Notes: generated by a model not told the origin, from the sequence alone. Shown: positions 8,282-17,051, counted from the stretch's first letter. The stretch: 42,888 bases of DNA from Phaeobacter sp. HF9A (GCF_011806385.1 NZ_JAATOX010000023.1:1-42888), one strand, 5' to 3'. Translations and numbers: made by a program.

Positions 8282-9847
8282 TCAGATGCTGACGCCTTTG
8301 GGGTCCAGGGTGATCTTCCACAGCTCCTCGTCGGCGCGATCCATCAGGCGCACGGTCATCTGCTGGGTCTTGGCGTCGATATCGACCAGACCGAAGAATT
8401 GCAGACCGGCGGAGGGCGGCAGGTTGGCGCCCTGCTCGGCGGTCGGCGCCTTCACAAATTTGACCTCGGGACCAAAGGTGCCATCGAGGGCGTTGGGGCC
8501 GAAGGTGCCGGCGTGCAGCGGGCCGGAGACGAATTCCCAGAATGGATCAAAGTCCTGAAACGCCGCCTTGTCGGGGTTGTAGTAATGCGCCGCGGTGTAA
8601 TGCACATCGGCGGTGAACCAGACGGTGTTCTCGATCTTGGCGGTCTTGATAAAGCGCAGCAGGTCGGCGATCTCGAACTCGCGGCCCTTGGGGGTGCCAT
8701 TGTCGCCATTGGCGACGGCTTCGACATAGTCGCCATCGCGCACCACCAGACCCAGCGGCATATCGCAGGCGATCACCTTCCAGGTCGCGGTGGAGTTGGT
8801 CAGCTCGCGCTTCAGCCAGGCGATCTGCTCGGCCCCCAGCAGCGTGGTCGCCGGATCCTTCGGATCCTCTTGCAGGCCGAGATCATTGCCCGCGCGATAG
8901 CTGCGCAGATCAAGGAAGAACACGTCCAGCATCGGGCCATAGGCGATCTTGCGATAGACGCGACCGGGCTCTGCCGGGGTGTAGCTGATCGGGGTCATCT
9001 CGTGGAAGGCCCGCGCCGCGCGCGAGGCCAGCACATGCACCGATTTCTCCGTGTAGCGGTCATCGGCGGTCAGATCCTTGGAATCGGACCAGTTGTTTAC
9101 CACCTCATGGTCGTCCCACTGGAAGAAGGTCGGGCAGAGCGCATTCATCGCCTGCACGTGTTCGTCCATCAGGTTGTATTTCCACTGGCCGCGGAATTCG
9201 TTGAGCGTCTCTGCGACTTTGCGCTTTTCGTCGATCAGGGTGGTGTTTTTCCAGATCAGCTCGCCATCCTTCACCACCTCGTCCTGCATCGCGCCATCGG
9301 CATAGATGGTATCGCCCGAATGGATAAAGAAATCCGGCTTGTGATGCGCCATGGTGGCATAGGTGCGCATGCCTTCATCGTCGATCCCCCAGCCCTGACC
9401 GGCGGTGTCGCCGGACCAGGCAAAGCGGATGTCACGGCGCGCGGTCGGCGCGGTGCGGAACTGGCCGACGATCGGGTCAGAGCTGGCCTGAAGGTCGTTC
9501 AGATCCGCCGCCACGAAGCGGTAAAAGATATCCTGATCGGAGGGCAGCCCCTCCACCATGCGCTTGACAGCAAAGTCGCCATTGGGGTCGGCATACATCG
9601 GCGCCAGCTGGCGGGCATTGGCAAAGCTCTCGGTGGTGGAGACTTCCATCATCACCTTGGCGGGACGGTCGGTGCGGGTCCAGATCATACCCGAGGAGGT
9701 GCCGACATCGCCCGACTGAACGCCATGGGTGAACATCGGACGCGCCGAAGCGCGTGACAGCGAGGGTGCCGCCAGCGCGGCGGTGAATGCGGTGCCGCCA
9801 GCCAGAAAGGCGCGGCGGCTGGGACGGAGAAAACGAGAAGAAGACAT
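8282..9847 (-). CDS. phoD: PhoD-type alkaline phosphatase/phosphodiesterase, Tat-exported
   Basis: A 521-aa metallophosphoesterase. The N-terminus has a twin-arginine signal (SRRAFLAGG then a hydrophobic run to about residue 33), so it is exported folded to the periplasm. An N-terminal beta domain precedes the calcium/iron-dependent catalytic core, which has WSGDTAGQGW, FFIHSGDTIYADG, WDDHEVVNNW and later FTADVHYTAAH. PhoD enzymes release phosphate from phosphodiesters and monoesters, including teichoic-acid- or phospholipid-like substrates. It is monocistronic with a strong hairpin downstream. A 7-bp hairpin (9868-9884) lies in the leader; I did not see a clear Pho box. Confidence 0.9.
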   Translation of the reverse strand: MSSSRFLRPSRRAFLAGGTAFTAALAAPSLSRASARPMFTHGVQSGDVGTSSGMIWTRTDRPAKVMMEVSTTESFANARQLAPMYADPNGDFAVKRMVEGLPSDQDIFYRFVAADLNDLQASSDPIVGQFRTAPTARRDIRFAWSGDTAGQGWGIDDEGMRTYATMAHHKPDFFIHSGDTIYADGAMQDEVVKDGELIWKNTTLIDEKRKVAETLNEFRGQWKYNLMDEHVQAMNALCPTFFQWDDHEVVNNWSDSKDLTADDRYTEKSVHVLASRAARAFHEMTPISYTPAEPGRVYRKIAYGPMLDVFFLDLRSYRAGNDLGLQEDPKDPATTLLGAEQIAWLKRELTNSTATWKVIACDMPLGLVVRDGDYVEAVANGDNGTPKGREFEIADLLRFIKTAKIENTVWFTADVHYTAAHYYNPDKAAFQDFDPFWEFVSGPLHAGTFGPNALDGTFGPEVKFVKAPTAEQGANLPPSAGLQFFGLVDIDAKTQQMTVRLMDRADEELWKITLDPKGVSI

Positions 9848-10161
9848 CTGAATTTCCTGTCTAAGTAAGGATGGGTGCCATCCTCAGACCGCAGGAATGT
9901 AAAAACAGATCTCGTTTTGGATGAAGAGTTCGCTATGGTTTTGTAACGACCGCCGAGCGGGGCGATCCAGCCTCCACCGCGCCGCTTGCGCGCGCTCCGT
10001 CCAGCGACCGTTGCTTCCCTCTTGGCCGCGTAGCTCTCTTCCTCTTGCGACCCTAGCAAGCGGCCTTGCGCAGCGGGCGGGCCGGTGGCCCGGGCGTCCT
10101 GCCCAGGCCGGCGACAGCCCCCCCCGACGCGGCTGTTGCGCCATGCCCGAGGCCGGGGCTG
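9848..10161. other. Intergenic region between PhoD and TRAP permease genes
   Basis: No gene is supported here. The left part holds the PhoD ribosome site (AGGAAA on the minus strand) and a small perfect hairpin, AGGATGG-GTG-CCATCCT, at 9868-9884. The right part is very GC-rich. An imperfect stem at 10088-10095 with 10101-10108 could end the TRAP operon, but it lacks a T-run, so I do not call it a terminator with confidence. Confidence 0.4.
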
Positions 10162-11478
10162 CTAGCGTCCGGTGAGACCCGGAAACGCCACCAGCAAGCC
10201 GACCGCGAGGATTTGCAGCGCGATAAAAGGCAGCAACGCACGGAAAATCTCGCCCAGCGATATATCCGGTGGCGCCACGGACTTCAGGTAGAAGGCGGCC
10301 GGGCCAAAGGGCGGCGACAGGAAGCTCACCTGCATGTTCATCGCAAACAGCACCCCGAACCACACCGGGTCGAGGCCGAGCGTCTTGATGATCGGCACGA
10401 AGATCGGCATCGTCAAAAGCGCAATCCCGACCCAGTCGAGAAAGGCCCCGAGAACAAAGAGGATGGCCATCATCACCAGCACGATCACGGTTGGATTGTC
10501 GGAAATCCCCGTCATCAGCTCGGAGATGAAACGAATGCCGCCCATCAGGTTATAGACCCCGACAAGCGCCGTGGCGCCGATGCCGATCCAGACGATCATG
10601 CCGACCGTGGCCAGGGTTTGCATGGCGCTGTCGCGCAGCATTTTCAGCGAGAACTCCCCGCGCAGGAGGGTCGAGAGCAGCACCCCGCCTACCCCGACAG
10701 CCGAGGCTTCGGTCACCGAGGCAATACCGGCGTAGATCGACCCCAGCACAAAGAAGACGACCAGCAGCGGCAGGACCAGCCCCTTGAGCAGCTTGATCTT
10801 TTCCGCGGCGGGCATAGGCACCGGATCAGGTGGCGGTGCAATATTCGGGCGGCCGTAGGACAGCACGAGAATATAGATCACGTAGAACATCGCCAGCATG
10901 AAGCCGGGAATAAAGGCCGCCGTGAACAGGTCTCCGATCGACACATTGGCCGTCAGCCCGTAGATGATCAGCACGATCGACGGCGGCACCATCGTGCCCA
11001 GAGAGCCACCGGCGCAGACCACGCCGATCGCCAGCTTGCGGTCATAGCCCTGCCGCAGCATCTGCGGCAGCGCGATCATGCCCAGCAGGACGATCTCGCC
11101 GCCGATGATCCCGGACATCGCGGCCAGCACCACCGCGACAAAGATCGTTTGCACCGCGACGCCACCGCGCAAGCGCCCGCCGATCAGCTTCATCGCGTCA
11201 AAGAGGTCGCGCGCAATCCCGGATCGGTCCAACAGCGCCGCCATCAGCACGAACATCGGCACCGAAACAAAGACGAAGCTTTCGACAAAGGTGTATATGC
11301 GCGAGGTGATGATCGGCACCGCCATGGTGCCATAGCCCAGGAGCGCAAAGACCAGCGCCACCAGCAATGTGACAAAGGCCAAGGGCATTCCCGTCAACAG
11401 CAGCGTGACCATCAGGCCAAACATCCAGAGCGTCAGCGGCCCGATGCCGATGGCCGCGAAATCGAGAAGGGCACTCAT
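10162..11478 (-). CDS. TRAP transporter large permease, DctM type
   Basis: A 438-aa polytopic inner-membrane protein with about 12 hydrophobic segments and typical DctM motifs. These include the early GMPLAFVTLLVALVFALLG, the GxxxPPS loop (LGTMVPPSIVLIIYG) and the C-terminal NMQVSFLSPPFGPAAFYL. It is the ion-coupled translocation subunit of a tripartite ATP-independent importer. Its start overlaps the end of the small permease gene by 4 bp (ATGA). With the DctQ and DctP genes just upstream and sugar-acid enzymes before those, it probably imports an aldonate or similar acid using the sodium gradient. Confidence 0.93.
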   Translation of the reverse strand: MSALLDFAAIGIGPLTLWMFGLMVTLLLTGMPLAFVTLLVALVFALLGYGTMAVPIITSRIYTFVESFVFVSVPMFVLMAALLDRSGIARDLFDAMKLIGGRLRGGVAVQTIFVAVVLAAMSGIIGGEIVLLGMIALPQMLRQGYDRKLAIGVVCAGGSLGTMVPPSIVLIIYGLTANVSIGDLFTAAFIPGFMLAMFYVIYILVLSYGRPNIAPPPDPVPMPAAEKIKLLKGLVLPLLVVFFVLGSIYAGIASVTEASAVGVGGVLLSTLLRGEFSLKMLRDSAMQTLATVGMIVWIGIGATALVGVYNLMGGIRFISELMTGISDNPTVIVLVMMAILFVLGAFLDWVGIALLTMPIFVPIIKTLGLDPVWFGVLFAMNMQVSFLSPPFGPAAFYLKSVAPPDISLGEIFRALLPFIALQILAVGLLVAFPGLTGR

Positions 11479-12026
11479 GCGTCATTCTCCGAGGCGCGCT
11501 CGACCGGGGCGCGCAGGTAGTTGAGGGCGAGGATCAGGAACTGCACCGCCATGGCGATCAACATGAGCAGCAAGAAGCCCTTGACCAGCGCCGGCGTCGG
11601 CGGGTTCCAGGCAGAGCCGGAGGTTTCCATGCGAAAGGCGCCGGACGGTGTCCAGAAGGACTTTGACACCATGATCCAGCAGGCAAAGGCGAAGAACCCA
11701 GAGGCGATCAGCGACAGGAGGGAAATGGCGACATTCAGGCACCGCCTGCCGCGCGGCCCGATCACGTCATAGATCAGCACAACCCGAATATGGCTGTTGC
11801 GCGACACGCAGAACAACCCGCCATAGAGGAAGGCGAGACCGCACAGAAAGGTCGTGGTCTCATGTGCCCAAAGCGTCGGACTGTTGAACACATAGCGCAG
11901 GAAGACCTCGAGCAGCAAAATGCCGGCAGCCAGCACGATGCCCGCCGCAAAGACATAGCCCCCCTTGTCGATGATGCGCCCAAGGCGGCCCGCTTCGGGC
12001 GCCGCGCGCATGGACAAATCACTCAT
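11475..12026 (-). CDS. TRAP transporter small permease, DctQ type
   Basis: A 183-aa membrane protein with four hydrophobic segments, preceded by a short polar N-terminus (MSDLSMRAAPEAGRLGRI). The second segment carries the usual DctQ stretch RYVFNSPTLWAHETTTFLCG, with the conserved W-x-E-E-like turn altered to WAHETT. It pairs with DctM and docks the loaded binding protein. It is separated from dctP by a strong hairpin but has its own GGGGAGGAA ribosome site, and overlaps the large permease gene by 4 bp. Confidence 0.9.
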   Translation of the reverse strand: MSDLSMRAAPEAGRLGRIIDKGGYVFAAGIVLAAGILLLEVFLRYVFNSPTLWAHETTTFLCGLAFLYGGLFCVSRNSHIRVVLIYDVIGPRGRRCLNVAISLLSLIASGFFAFACWIMVSKSFWTPSGAFRMETSGSAWNPPTPALVKGFLLLMLIAMAVQFLILALNYLRAPVERASENDA

Positions 12027-12048
12027 GTTTTTCCTCCCCGCTCAAAAT

Positions 12049-12076
12049 CCGGGGCGGGTCACACCGCCCGCCCCGG
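12049..12076 (-). terminator. Hairpin between dctP-like and dctQ-like genes
   Basis: A perfect 10-bp stem of almost pure G/C (12049-12058 with 12067-12076) and an 8-nt loop lie 7 bp after the dctP stop. On the minus strand it is followed by ATTTTG. It probably attenuates readthrough or protects the dctP message 3' end, so that the binding protein exceeds the permeases. Confidence 0.6.
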
Positions 12077-12082
12077 TTTTGT

Positions 12083-13099
12083 TCACTTGATCAGGCCCTT
12101 GGATTCCAGATACGCGTTCAGGCCGTCATAGACCTTCTGCGCCATCTCGGACTGGCTTGCGACCTTTTCCCATTCACCGCGCGCGATGCCACGGAACTTG
12201 GCGCGCTCCTCGGCGGGCCAATCGTGGATGGTCACCGCACCCGAGGCTTTGGCCGCTTCGATCGCCGCCAGATCGCGCTCTTGCAGGGCGTTGATCTGGG
12301 TTTGCTGGAAATCCTTGATCGACGCGCGGAACATCTCCTGCACCTCTGCGGGCAGCGCGTCCCATTTGGCCTTGTTCATCGAGACCTCAACAAGCGGCAA
12401 CGAGTGGAAACCGGGATAGACCGGGTGCAGGGCCACGTCGTTCATGCCCACCTCCTGGTTGACCGAGAAGACCGAATAGTCGGCAGCGTCGATCACACCC
12501 TTGTCGAGCGAGGTATAGACCTCGGAGGCGGGCAGGTTCACGGGCGCGGCGCCCGCAGCGCGGAAGACATTGGCGATCAACCCCTCCGGGTTACGCACCT
12601 TGATCCCTTCAAGGTCGGCAACGCCATCCAGCGGCACTTTGGAGACAAAAGCCTCCAGCCCCGGGGTCGAGACGCCGATGAATTCCAGCCCATAGGGGTT
12701 CAGAAGCTCGTTCATCAGCTCGGCACCGCCGCCGTTCTCGACAAAGTCGATCATCTCGGCGGGGTCGGACCAGGCGCCGACCGGGTTGGCGATCAGGCCA
12801 AAGGCCGGGTCCTTGCCCGCAAAATAGGACGTGTCGGTGATATGGCCGTCGATGATGCCCGCGCCCACGGCATCCTGGGTTTCCTTGTAATCGACGATGG
12901 AGCCCACCGGCAGCAGCTCGACGACAACATTGCCGTCGCTCATCTCTTTCAGCGTTTCGGTCCAGCCCTGCTGGAACTCGAAATTCGGGTTGCCCGCCGG
13001 ATCGGACGATTGAAAGCGAAAGCTGTAGTCCTGTGCGGTGGCGGCCATGGCCGTCAGGCCAAGGGCCAGCGCGCTGGTGAGCAGGGTCTTGTAGGTCAT
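12083..13099 (-). CDS. TRAP transporter substrate-binding protein, DctP type
   Basis: A 338-aa periplasmic protein with a Sec signal peptide (MTYKTLLTSALALGLTAMAA, cleavage near TAQ-DYS). The mature part shows the DctP fold. Its conserved region near residues 165-185 contains LEGIKVRNPEGLIANVFRAA, with the arginine that binds the ligand carboxylate. It also has LPASEVYTSLDKGVIDAADY and the long helix near the C-terminus. A strong GGAGGAG ribosome site precedes the start. It follows the zinc dehydrogenase gene by 34 bp and precedes the dctQ/dctM pair. The ligand is inferred to be a sugar acid from the operon enzymes. Confidence 0.92.
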   Translation of the reverse strand: MTYKTLLTSALALGLTAMAATAQDYSFRFQSSDPAGNPNFEFQQGWTETLKEMSDGNVVVELLPVGSIVDYKETQDAVGAGIIDGHITDTSYFAGKDPAFGLIANPVGAWSDPAEMIDFVENGGGAELMNELLNPYGLEFIGVSTPGLEAFVSKVPLDGVADLEGIKVRNPEGLIANVFRAAGAAPVNLPASEVYTSLDKGVIDAADYSVFSVNQEVGMNDVALHPVYPGFHSLPLVEVSMNKAKWDALPAEVQEMFRASIKDFQQTQINALQERDLAAIEAAKASGAVTIHDWPAEERAKFRGIARGEWEKVASQSEMAQKVYDGLNAYLESKGLIK

Positions 13100-13133
13100 C
13101 GAGGTCTCCTCCCTCTGGGTGAATTCCGGCCTG

Positions 13134-14177
13134 TCAGCTGCCGGAGAAACGGATCTGCACCTTCATGGCGCGGGTTTTGTCAGCGGCCAGATCAAAGGCC
13201 GCGACGGCGTCGTCAGCGTCGTGAACACCAGTCAGGAGCGGACGCAGGTCAATGCGCCCCTCGGATATGACCCGCGCAGCGGTGGCGAACTCTTCGTGGA
13301 AACGGAACGCACCGCGCAGGGTCAGCTCCTTTGCGACCGCCAGTTGCAGCGGCAGCGGCGCATCGCCTCCCATGCCGACCAGCACCACCGTGCCGCCGGC
13401 CCGCGTCGCATTCAAAAGCCCGCCCAGCGCCTGCGGCGCGCCGGAACATTCAAAACTGACGTCAATCTGCCCCTTGTCGCGCTGCACCGGCGACAAGGCC
13501 TCCGGCGCGCTGGCCAGGTTATGTGTCTCATCCGCGCCCATGTTCCGGGCCACGCCAAGCGGCGTATCGGAAATATCGGTCGCGATGATCCGCGTTGCCC
13601 CGGCCAGACGCGCCGCCGCGATCACCAGACAGCCGATCGGGCCGCAACCTGCGACCAGAACCGTCTTGCCGACCAGCGACCCGGCCTGGCGCACGGCATG
13701 CAGGCAGACCGCCAGCGGCTCGGTCATCGCGGCAAGGGCCAGATCGGCCTCGGGCGCAAAACGTTCAACCAGCGTCGCGGGCAGCGTCAACGACTCGCGA
13801 AACAGGCCCTGTTCATGCGGCATCCGCATCGCCGAGCCGTTGAAACGCATATCAAGACATTGGTTCGGCTGTCCTTGCAGACAGTACGCGCAGCGCGCGC
13901 AGGGTCTTGAAGGGTTCACCGCGACCTTGTCGCCAACCGCCAGCCCCTCGACGCCCGCCCCGACGGCAGCGACCACGCCCGAGACCTCGTGCCCCAGCGC
14001 CATCGGCTCGCGAATGCGGATCGCACCAAAACCACCGTGCAGGTAATAATGCAGGTCGGACCCGCAGATCCCGCCGTTGGTGACCTGCACTTGTACCTCG
14101 CCCGGACCGGGCTGCGCAGCGGGCGCCATGCGTTCGATCCGCAAATCGCGCGCCCCATGTATGACAATTGCCTTCAT
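13134..14177 (-). CDS. Zinc-dependent alcohol dehydrogenase, L-idonate 5-dehydrogenase-like
   Basis: A 347-aa medium-chain dehydrogenase. The catalytic zinc site is C38-G-S-D in GGICGSDLHYY with H in LGHEVSGVV. The structural zinc cysteines are in NPSRPCARCAYCLQGQPNQC, and the nucleotide-binding turn is VLVAGCGPIGCLVI. The best family match by eye is L-idonate 5-dehydrogenase (IdnD) and related polyol dehydrogenases, which oxidise the C5 hydroxyl of aldonates with NAD(P). It follows the SDR gene by 4 bp, the same pairing as idnD/idnO in enteric bacteria. That pairing converts L-idonate to 5-ketogluconate and then gluconate. The exact substrate remains inferred. Confidence 0.85.
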   Translation of the reverse strand: MKAIVIHGARDLRIERMAPAAQPGPGEVQVQVTNGGICGSDLHYYLHGGFGAIRIREPMALGHEVSGVVAAVGAGVEGLAVGDKVAVNPSRPCARCAYCLQGQPNQCLDMRFNGSAMRMPHEQGLFRESLTLPATLVERFAPEADLALAAMTEPLAVCLHAVRQAGSLVGKTVLVAGCGPIGCLVIAAARLAGATRIIATDISDTPLGVARNMGADETHNLASAPEALSPVQRDKGQIDVSFECSGAPQALGGLLNATRAGGTVVLVGMGGDAPLPLQLAVAKELTLRGAFRFHEEFATAARVISEGRIDLRPLLTGVHDADDAVAAFDLAADKTRAMKVQIRFSGS

Positions 14178-14181
14178 CGCG

Positions 14182-14949
14182 TCACAGCACCGAAATCATG
14201 CCGCCGTCGGCATAGATGATCTGGCCCGAGACATAGTTGGACGCATCCGAGGCAAGGTAGATGCAGGTGCCCGCAAGCTCCTCTGGCAGGCCCCAGCGGC
14301 GCATCGGCGTGCGCCCTTTGACCCAGGCGTCAAACTCCGGGTTCGACAACAGCGCCTCGTTCATGTCGGTGACCATGTAGCCCGGACCGATGGCATTGGC
14401 CTGAATGCCCTTCTCGCCCCATTCCGCCGCCATCGCCTTGGTCAACATCTTGATGCCGCCCTTGGCGACCGTGTAGGGCGCGACGGTTGCACGGGCCAGT
14501 TCCGAGGTCAGCGAGCCGATGTTGATCACCTTGCCCCGGCCCCGATTTGCCATGCGTTTCGCGGCCTCGCGCCCCACGACAAAGGCCGCCGTCAGGTTGA
14601 TGTCGATCACCCGTCGCCAATCGGCGGTGTCCAGCTCCAGCATCGGCTTGCGGAACTGGATGCCGGCGTTGTTCACCAGGATATCGACCTCGACGCCGTC
14701 GCCGTCCAGCGCCTCGAAGGCGGCGACGATCGCCGCCTCATCTGCAACGTCAAAGGCGGCGGTCAGCACGTCAAAGCCCTGGTCGCGCATCTCTTGCGCG
14801 GCGGCTTCCAGCCTCTCGGGATTGACACCGTTCAAAACGATGCGCGCGCCAGCCTGCGCCAGCCCCTCGGCAAAGGCGCGGCCCAACCCGCGAGAGGAGC
14901 CGGTGACAAGGGCGGTCTTGCCGGTCAGATCGAACAGGGGATGGCTCAT
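14182..14949 (-). CDS. SDR oxidoreductase, gluconate 5-dehydrogenase-like
   Basis: A 255-aa classical short-chain dehydrogenase. The nucleotide-binding motif TGSSRGLGRAFAEGL lies at about 16-30, NNAG at about 91-94, the catalytic serine in INIGSLTSE and the Tyr-x-x-x-Lys in APYTVAKGGI. The late stretch GPGYMVTDMNEAL and overall resemblance point to gluconate 5-dehydrogenase (IdnO) type enzymes, which interconvert 5-ketogluconate and gluconate. Its start overlaps the stop of the dehydratase gene by 4 bp and it runs 4 bp ahead of the zinc dehydrogenase gene, so the three enzymes are co-translated. Confidence 0.87.
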   Translation of the reverse strand: MSHPLFDLTGKTALVTGSSRGLGRAFAEGLAQAGARIVLNGVNPERLEAAAQEMRDQGFDVLTAAFDVADEAAIVAAFEALDGDGVEVDILVNNAGIQFRKPMLELDTADWRRVIDINLTAAFVVGREAAKRMANRGRGKVINIGSLTSELARATVAPYTVAKGGIKMLTKAMAAEWGEKGIQANAIGPGYMVTDMNEALLSNPEFDAWVKGRTPMRRWGLPEELAGTCIYLASDASNYVSGQIIYADGGMISVL

Positions 14950-16142
14950 GAGACCTCCGAAATACGTGTTGTCAGGTCGCCGCGATCAAAGAAATCGGGG
15001 CGCAGTTCAGTGCCAAGACCGGGGCCTTCCATCGGGTAGACATAGCCGCCTTCGATGCGCGGCACCTCGGTCACCAGCTCGCGATACCAGCCGTTGTAGA
15101 AGGCGCGAACCGATTCCTGGATCAGTGTGTTGGGCTGGCTGAAGCTCATGTGGATCGCGGCGGCAAAGCCCACGGGGCCGATGCAATCATGCGGCGCAAA
15201 GGGGCGGTGGTAGGTGTCGGCCATGGCGGCGATCTTGCGCCCCTCGGTCAGGCCGCCGGTCCAGCACAGGTCGGCCATGACCACATGCGCCGCGTCGCGG
15301 TCAAGGTAGTCCTTGTAGGCAAAGCGCGAGCCCAGCGTTTCCGACGCGCAGGTCCAGATCGAGGTCGAAGCCGCAAATTCCGCCAGCGCCTGCGCGTTGT
15401 TCATACGGATCGGATCCTCGTACCAGCGCGGGGCGTAATCCTCCAGAACGCGGGCGATATCCTTGGCCACCGGCAGGTTCCACAGGCAATGCAACTCGAC
15501 CATGATCTCCATCCGGTCGCCCACGGCCTTGCGGATCTGTTCAAATGGTTTCACCGCCTGTTTCATCTGTTCCGCGGTGATGAACATGCCCTTGTTCTCG
15601 ATCGCGGGCGGATCGAAGGGCCAGATCTTCATCGCGGAAATGCCGCTCTCCAATAGGTTTTCGGCCAGCGCGCCTGCGTCGGTCATGAAGGCGTCGAGAT
15701 CCTCGTACTGGCCCTCGTCCCGGTTCCAGGTGTCCACCGGCTTGATCTTGTTGGTGCGCACATAGCGTGTGCCGGCACAGGTGTTGTAGACCCGGATGCG
15801 GTCCCAGCTCTGGCCGCCCAGCATCACATGCACAGGCTGGCCCGCCACCTTGCCGAAGATGTCCCACAGCGCGATGTCAATGGCCGAGGCCGCGCGGTAT
15901 TCCACGCCGGTGCTGGCCTGCGCATTGGGCAGGCTGACCATCTCCTTGTGCAGCGCCTCGATGTTCAGCGGGTTCTGACCCAGGAGGCGCACCGCAAGCG
16001 TATTGTGGATATGTGCCTCGCAGGCTTCGGCCCCGTAGAAGGTTTCGCCCAGGCCGGTGATCCCGGCATCGGTTTCCACATGCACCCAAAGCACGTTTGC
16101 GAATTCCTCCGCACGGTAGGTGCGGATGGCGGTGATCTTCAC
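14946..16142 (-). CDS. Mandelate racemase/enolase-superfamily sugar-acid dehydratase
   Basis: A 398-aa enzyme. I choose the GTG start at 16142 (VKITAIRTYRAEEFANVL) because GGAGG lies just upstream; an in-frame ATG at 16190 lacks this support. The N-terminal capping domain covers residues 1-125 and the barrel follows. Apparent catalytic positions are SAMKIWPFD (KxW rather than the common KxK), metal ligands in MVELHCLW, WYEDPIR and CASETLGSR, and a barrel histidine in FAPHDCIGPVG. These fit acid-sugar dehydratases of the enolase superfamily, which remove water from aldonates to give 2-keto-3-deoxy acids. It heads the operon, with a palindromic operator upstream. Confidence 0.87.
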   Translation of the reverse strand: MKITAIRTYRAEEFANVLWVHVETDAGITGLGETFYGAEACEAHIHNTLAVRLLGQNPLNIEALHKEMVSLPNAQASTGVEYRAASAIDIALWDIFGKVAGQPVHVMLGGQSWDRIRVYNTCAGTRYVRTNKIKPVDTWNRDEGQYEDLDAFMTDAGALAENLLESGISAMKIWPFDPPAIENKGMFITAEQMKQAVKPFEQIRKAVGDRMEIMVELHCLWNLPVAKDIARVLEDYAPRWYEDPIRMNNAQALAEFAASTSIWTCASETLGSRFAYKDYLDRDAAHVVMADLCWTGGLTEGRKIAAMADTYHRPFAPHDCIGPVGFAAAIHMSFSQPNTLIQESVRAFYNGWYRELVTEVPRIEGGYVYPMEGPGLGTELRPDFFDRGDLTTRISEVS

Positions 16143-16227
16143 GTCAGATGTCCTCCCTGCGCGCCCGGACAGGCCGGTGGCGTTTCTCACGCCATACCTA
16201 CCCGCCCAAACCGATCACAACCACATT

Positions 16228-16236
16228 TTGTGACAA
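16228..16236. promoter_or_regulatory. Secondary FCD-type half-strength palindrome TTGTGACAA
   Basis: TTGT-G-ACAA is an inverted repeat around one base. It lies 19 bp (start to start) before the stronger palindrome at 16247-16259, in the same divergent promoter region. Confidence 0.4.
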
Positions 16237-16246
16237 TTTCCCATTG

Positions 16247-16259
16247 ATTGTCAGACAAT
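16247..16259. promoter_or_regulatory. FCD-type GntR operator, ATTGTC-A-GACAAT
   Basis: A perfect 6+1+6 palindrome lies between the divergent dehydratase gene (start 16142) and the FCD regulator gene (start 16341). ATTGTCnGACAAT is the classical operator shape of FCD-family regulators. Autoregulation and control of the sugar-acid operon by the adjacent regulator are inferred. Confidence 0.75.
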
Positions 16260-16340
16260 TAACATGCAAATCTGCTCAATATCTCAATTTGCGTCCTTCG
16301 ATGAAAGGAACATCCCGAACTGACACAGAGGATGCATGTC

Positions 16341-17051
16341 ATGACAAAACCCATCTCCAGCGAAGCCGGACTGGCCGAAATGGCCATGAAGGGTATTCGC
16401 GACCTGATCCGCGCCCAAGGTTTGCGCCCCGGCGACACGCTGCCCTCCGAGGCCGCCCTGGCCGCGCATCTGGGCGTCTCCCGCCCGGTCACGCGCGAGG
16501 CGCTGCGCGGTCTGGCGACGCTACGAATCCTGGATATCGGCGGCTCACGCAAGGCGCGGGTGGCCTTGCCCGACGCCTCTGCCCTGAGCCTTGTGCTTGA
16601 TCATACCACCTATAGCCGGGGGCTGAGCATCCAGCAGGTGCTGGACGTGCGCAGGACCCTGGAAATGCGCACCGTCGGCCTGGCTGCGATGCGCCGCAGC
16701 GACGCCGAGGCGACAGAGCTGCTGGATCTCACCGCGCGCATGTTTGCCGCCCTGGAAGGCGGGCACACCGAGCTGATGGAGCTGGACATCCGCTTTCATT
16801 CGCTGATCGCCAAAGCCTCGGGCAATCATCTCTATGCGATGATGGTCGACAGTTTCTGGATTATCACGCGCCAGACCTGGGCCATTGGGTGGCGCTCGCG
16901 CGCGACCCAGCAGAACCGCCGCGACAATATCAAATGCCACGAACGCATCGCCACCGCCATCATGGCGCAGGACGCCAGCCGCGCAGAGGCAGCCATGTCC
17001 GAGCATTTCGACAGCGCCGTGAGCGTGCTGCTGCGCGCAGGGGTAACATAG
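16341..17051 (+). CDS. GntR family transcriptional regulator, FCD subfamily (sugar-acid operon)
   Basis: A 236-aa regulator. I take the ATG at 16341 (MTKPISSEAGLAEMAMKGIR), which has AGAGG nine bases upstream; the earlier in-frame ATG at 16332 is too close to that site. The winged helix (about 10-80) includes GDTLPSEAALAAHLGVSRPV then TREALRGL. The FCD domain follows, with metal-type residues in LDIRFHSLIAKASGNH, NIKCHERIATAI and AAMSEHFDSAV. It is divergent from the dehydratase-SDR-ADH-TRAP operon and probably represses it, binding the palindrome at 16247-16259. The inducer should be the imported acid or a keto-deoxy product. Confidence 0.9.
   Translation: MTKPISSEAGLAEMAMKGIRDLIRAQGLRPGDTLPSEAALAAHLGVSRPVTREALRGLATLRILDIGGSRKARVALPDASALSLVLDHTTYSRGLSIQQVLDVRRTLEMRTVGLAAMRRSDAEATELLDLTARMFAALEGGHTELMELDIRFHSLIAKASGNHLYAMMVDSFWIITRQTWAIGWRSRATQQNRRDNIKCHERIATAIMAQDASRAEAAMSEHFDSAVSVLLRAGVT

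Noticed and set aside
8174-9757. A 527-codon plus-strand open frame
   Set aside because: It is antisense to the PhoD gene, which carries a Tat signal and all metal motifs.
10088-10108. Terminator for the TRAP operon
   Set aside because: The stem is imperfect and no T-run follows on the minus strand; it is listed only as possible structure within the intergenic entry.
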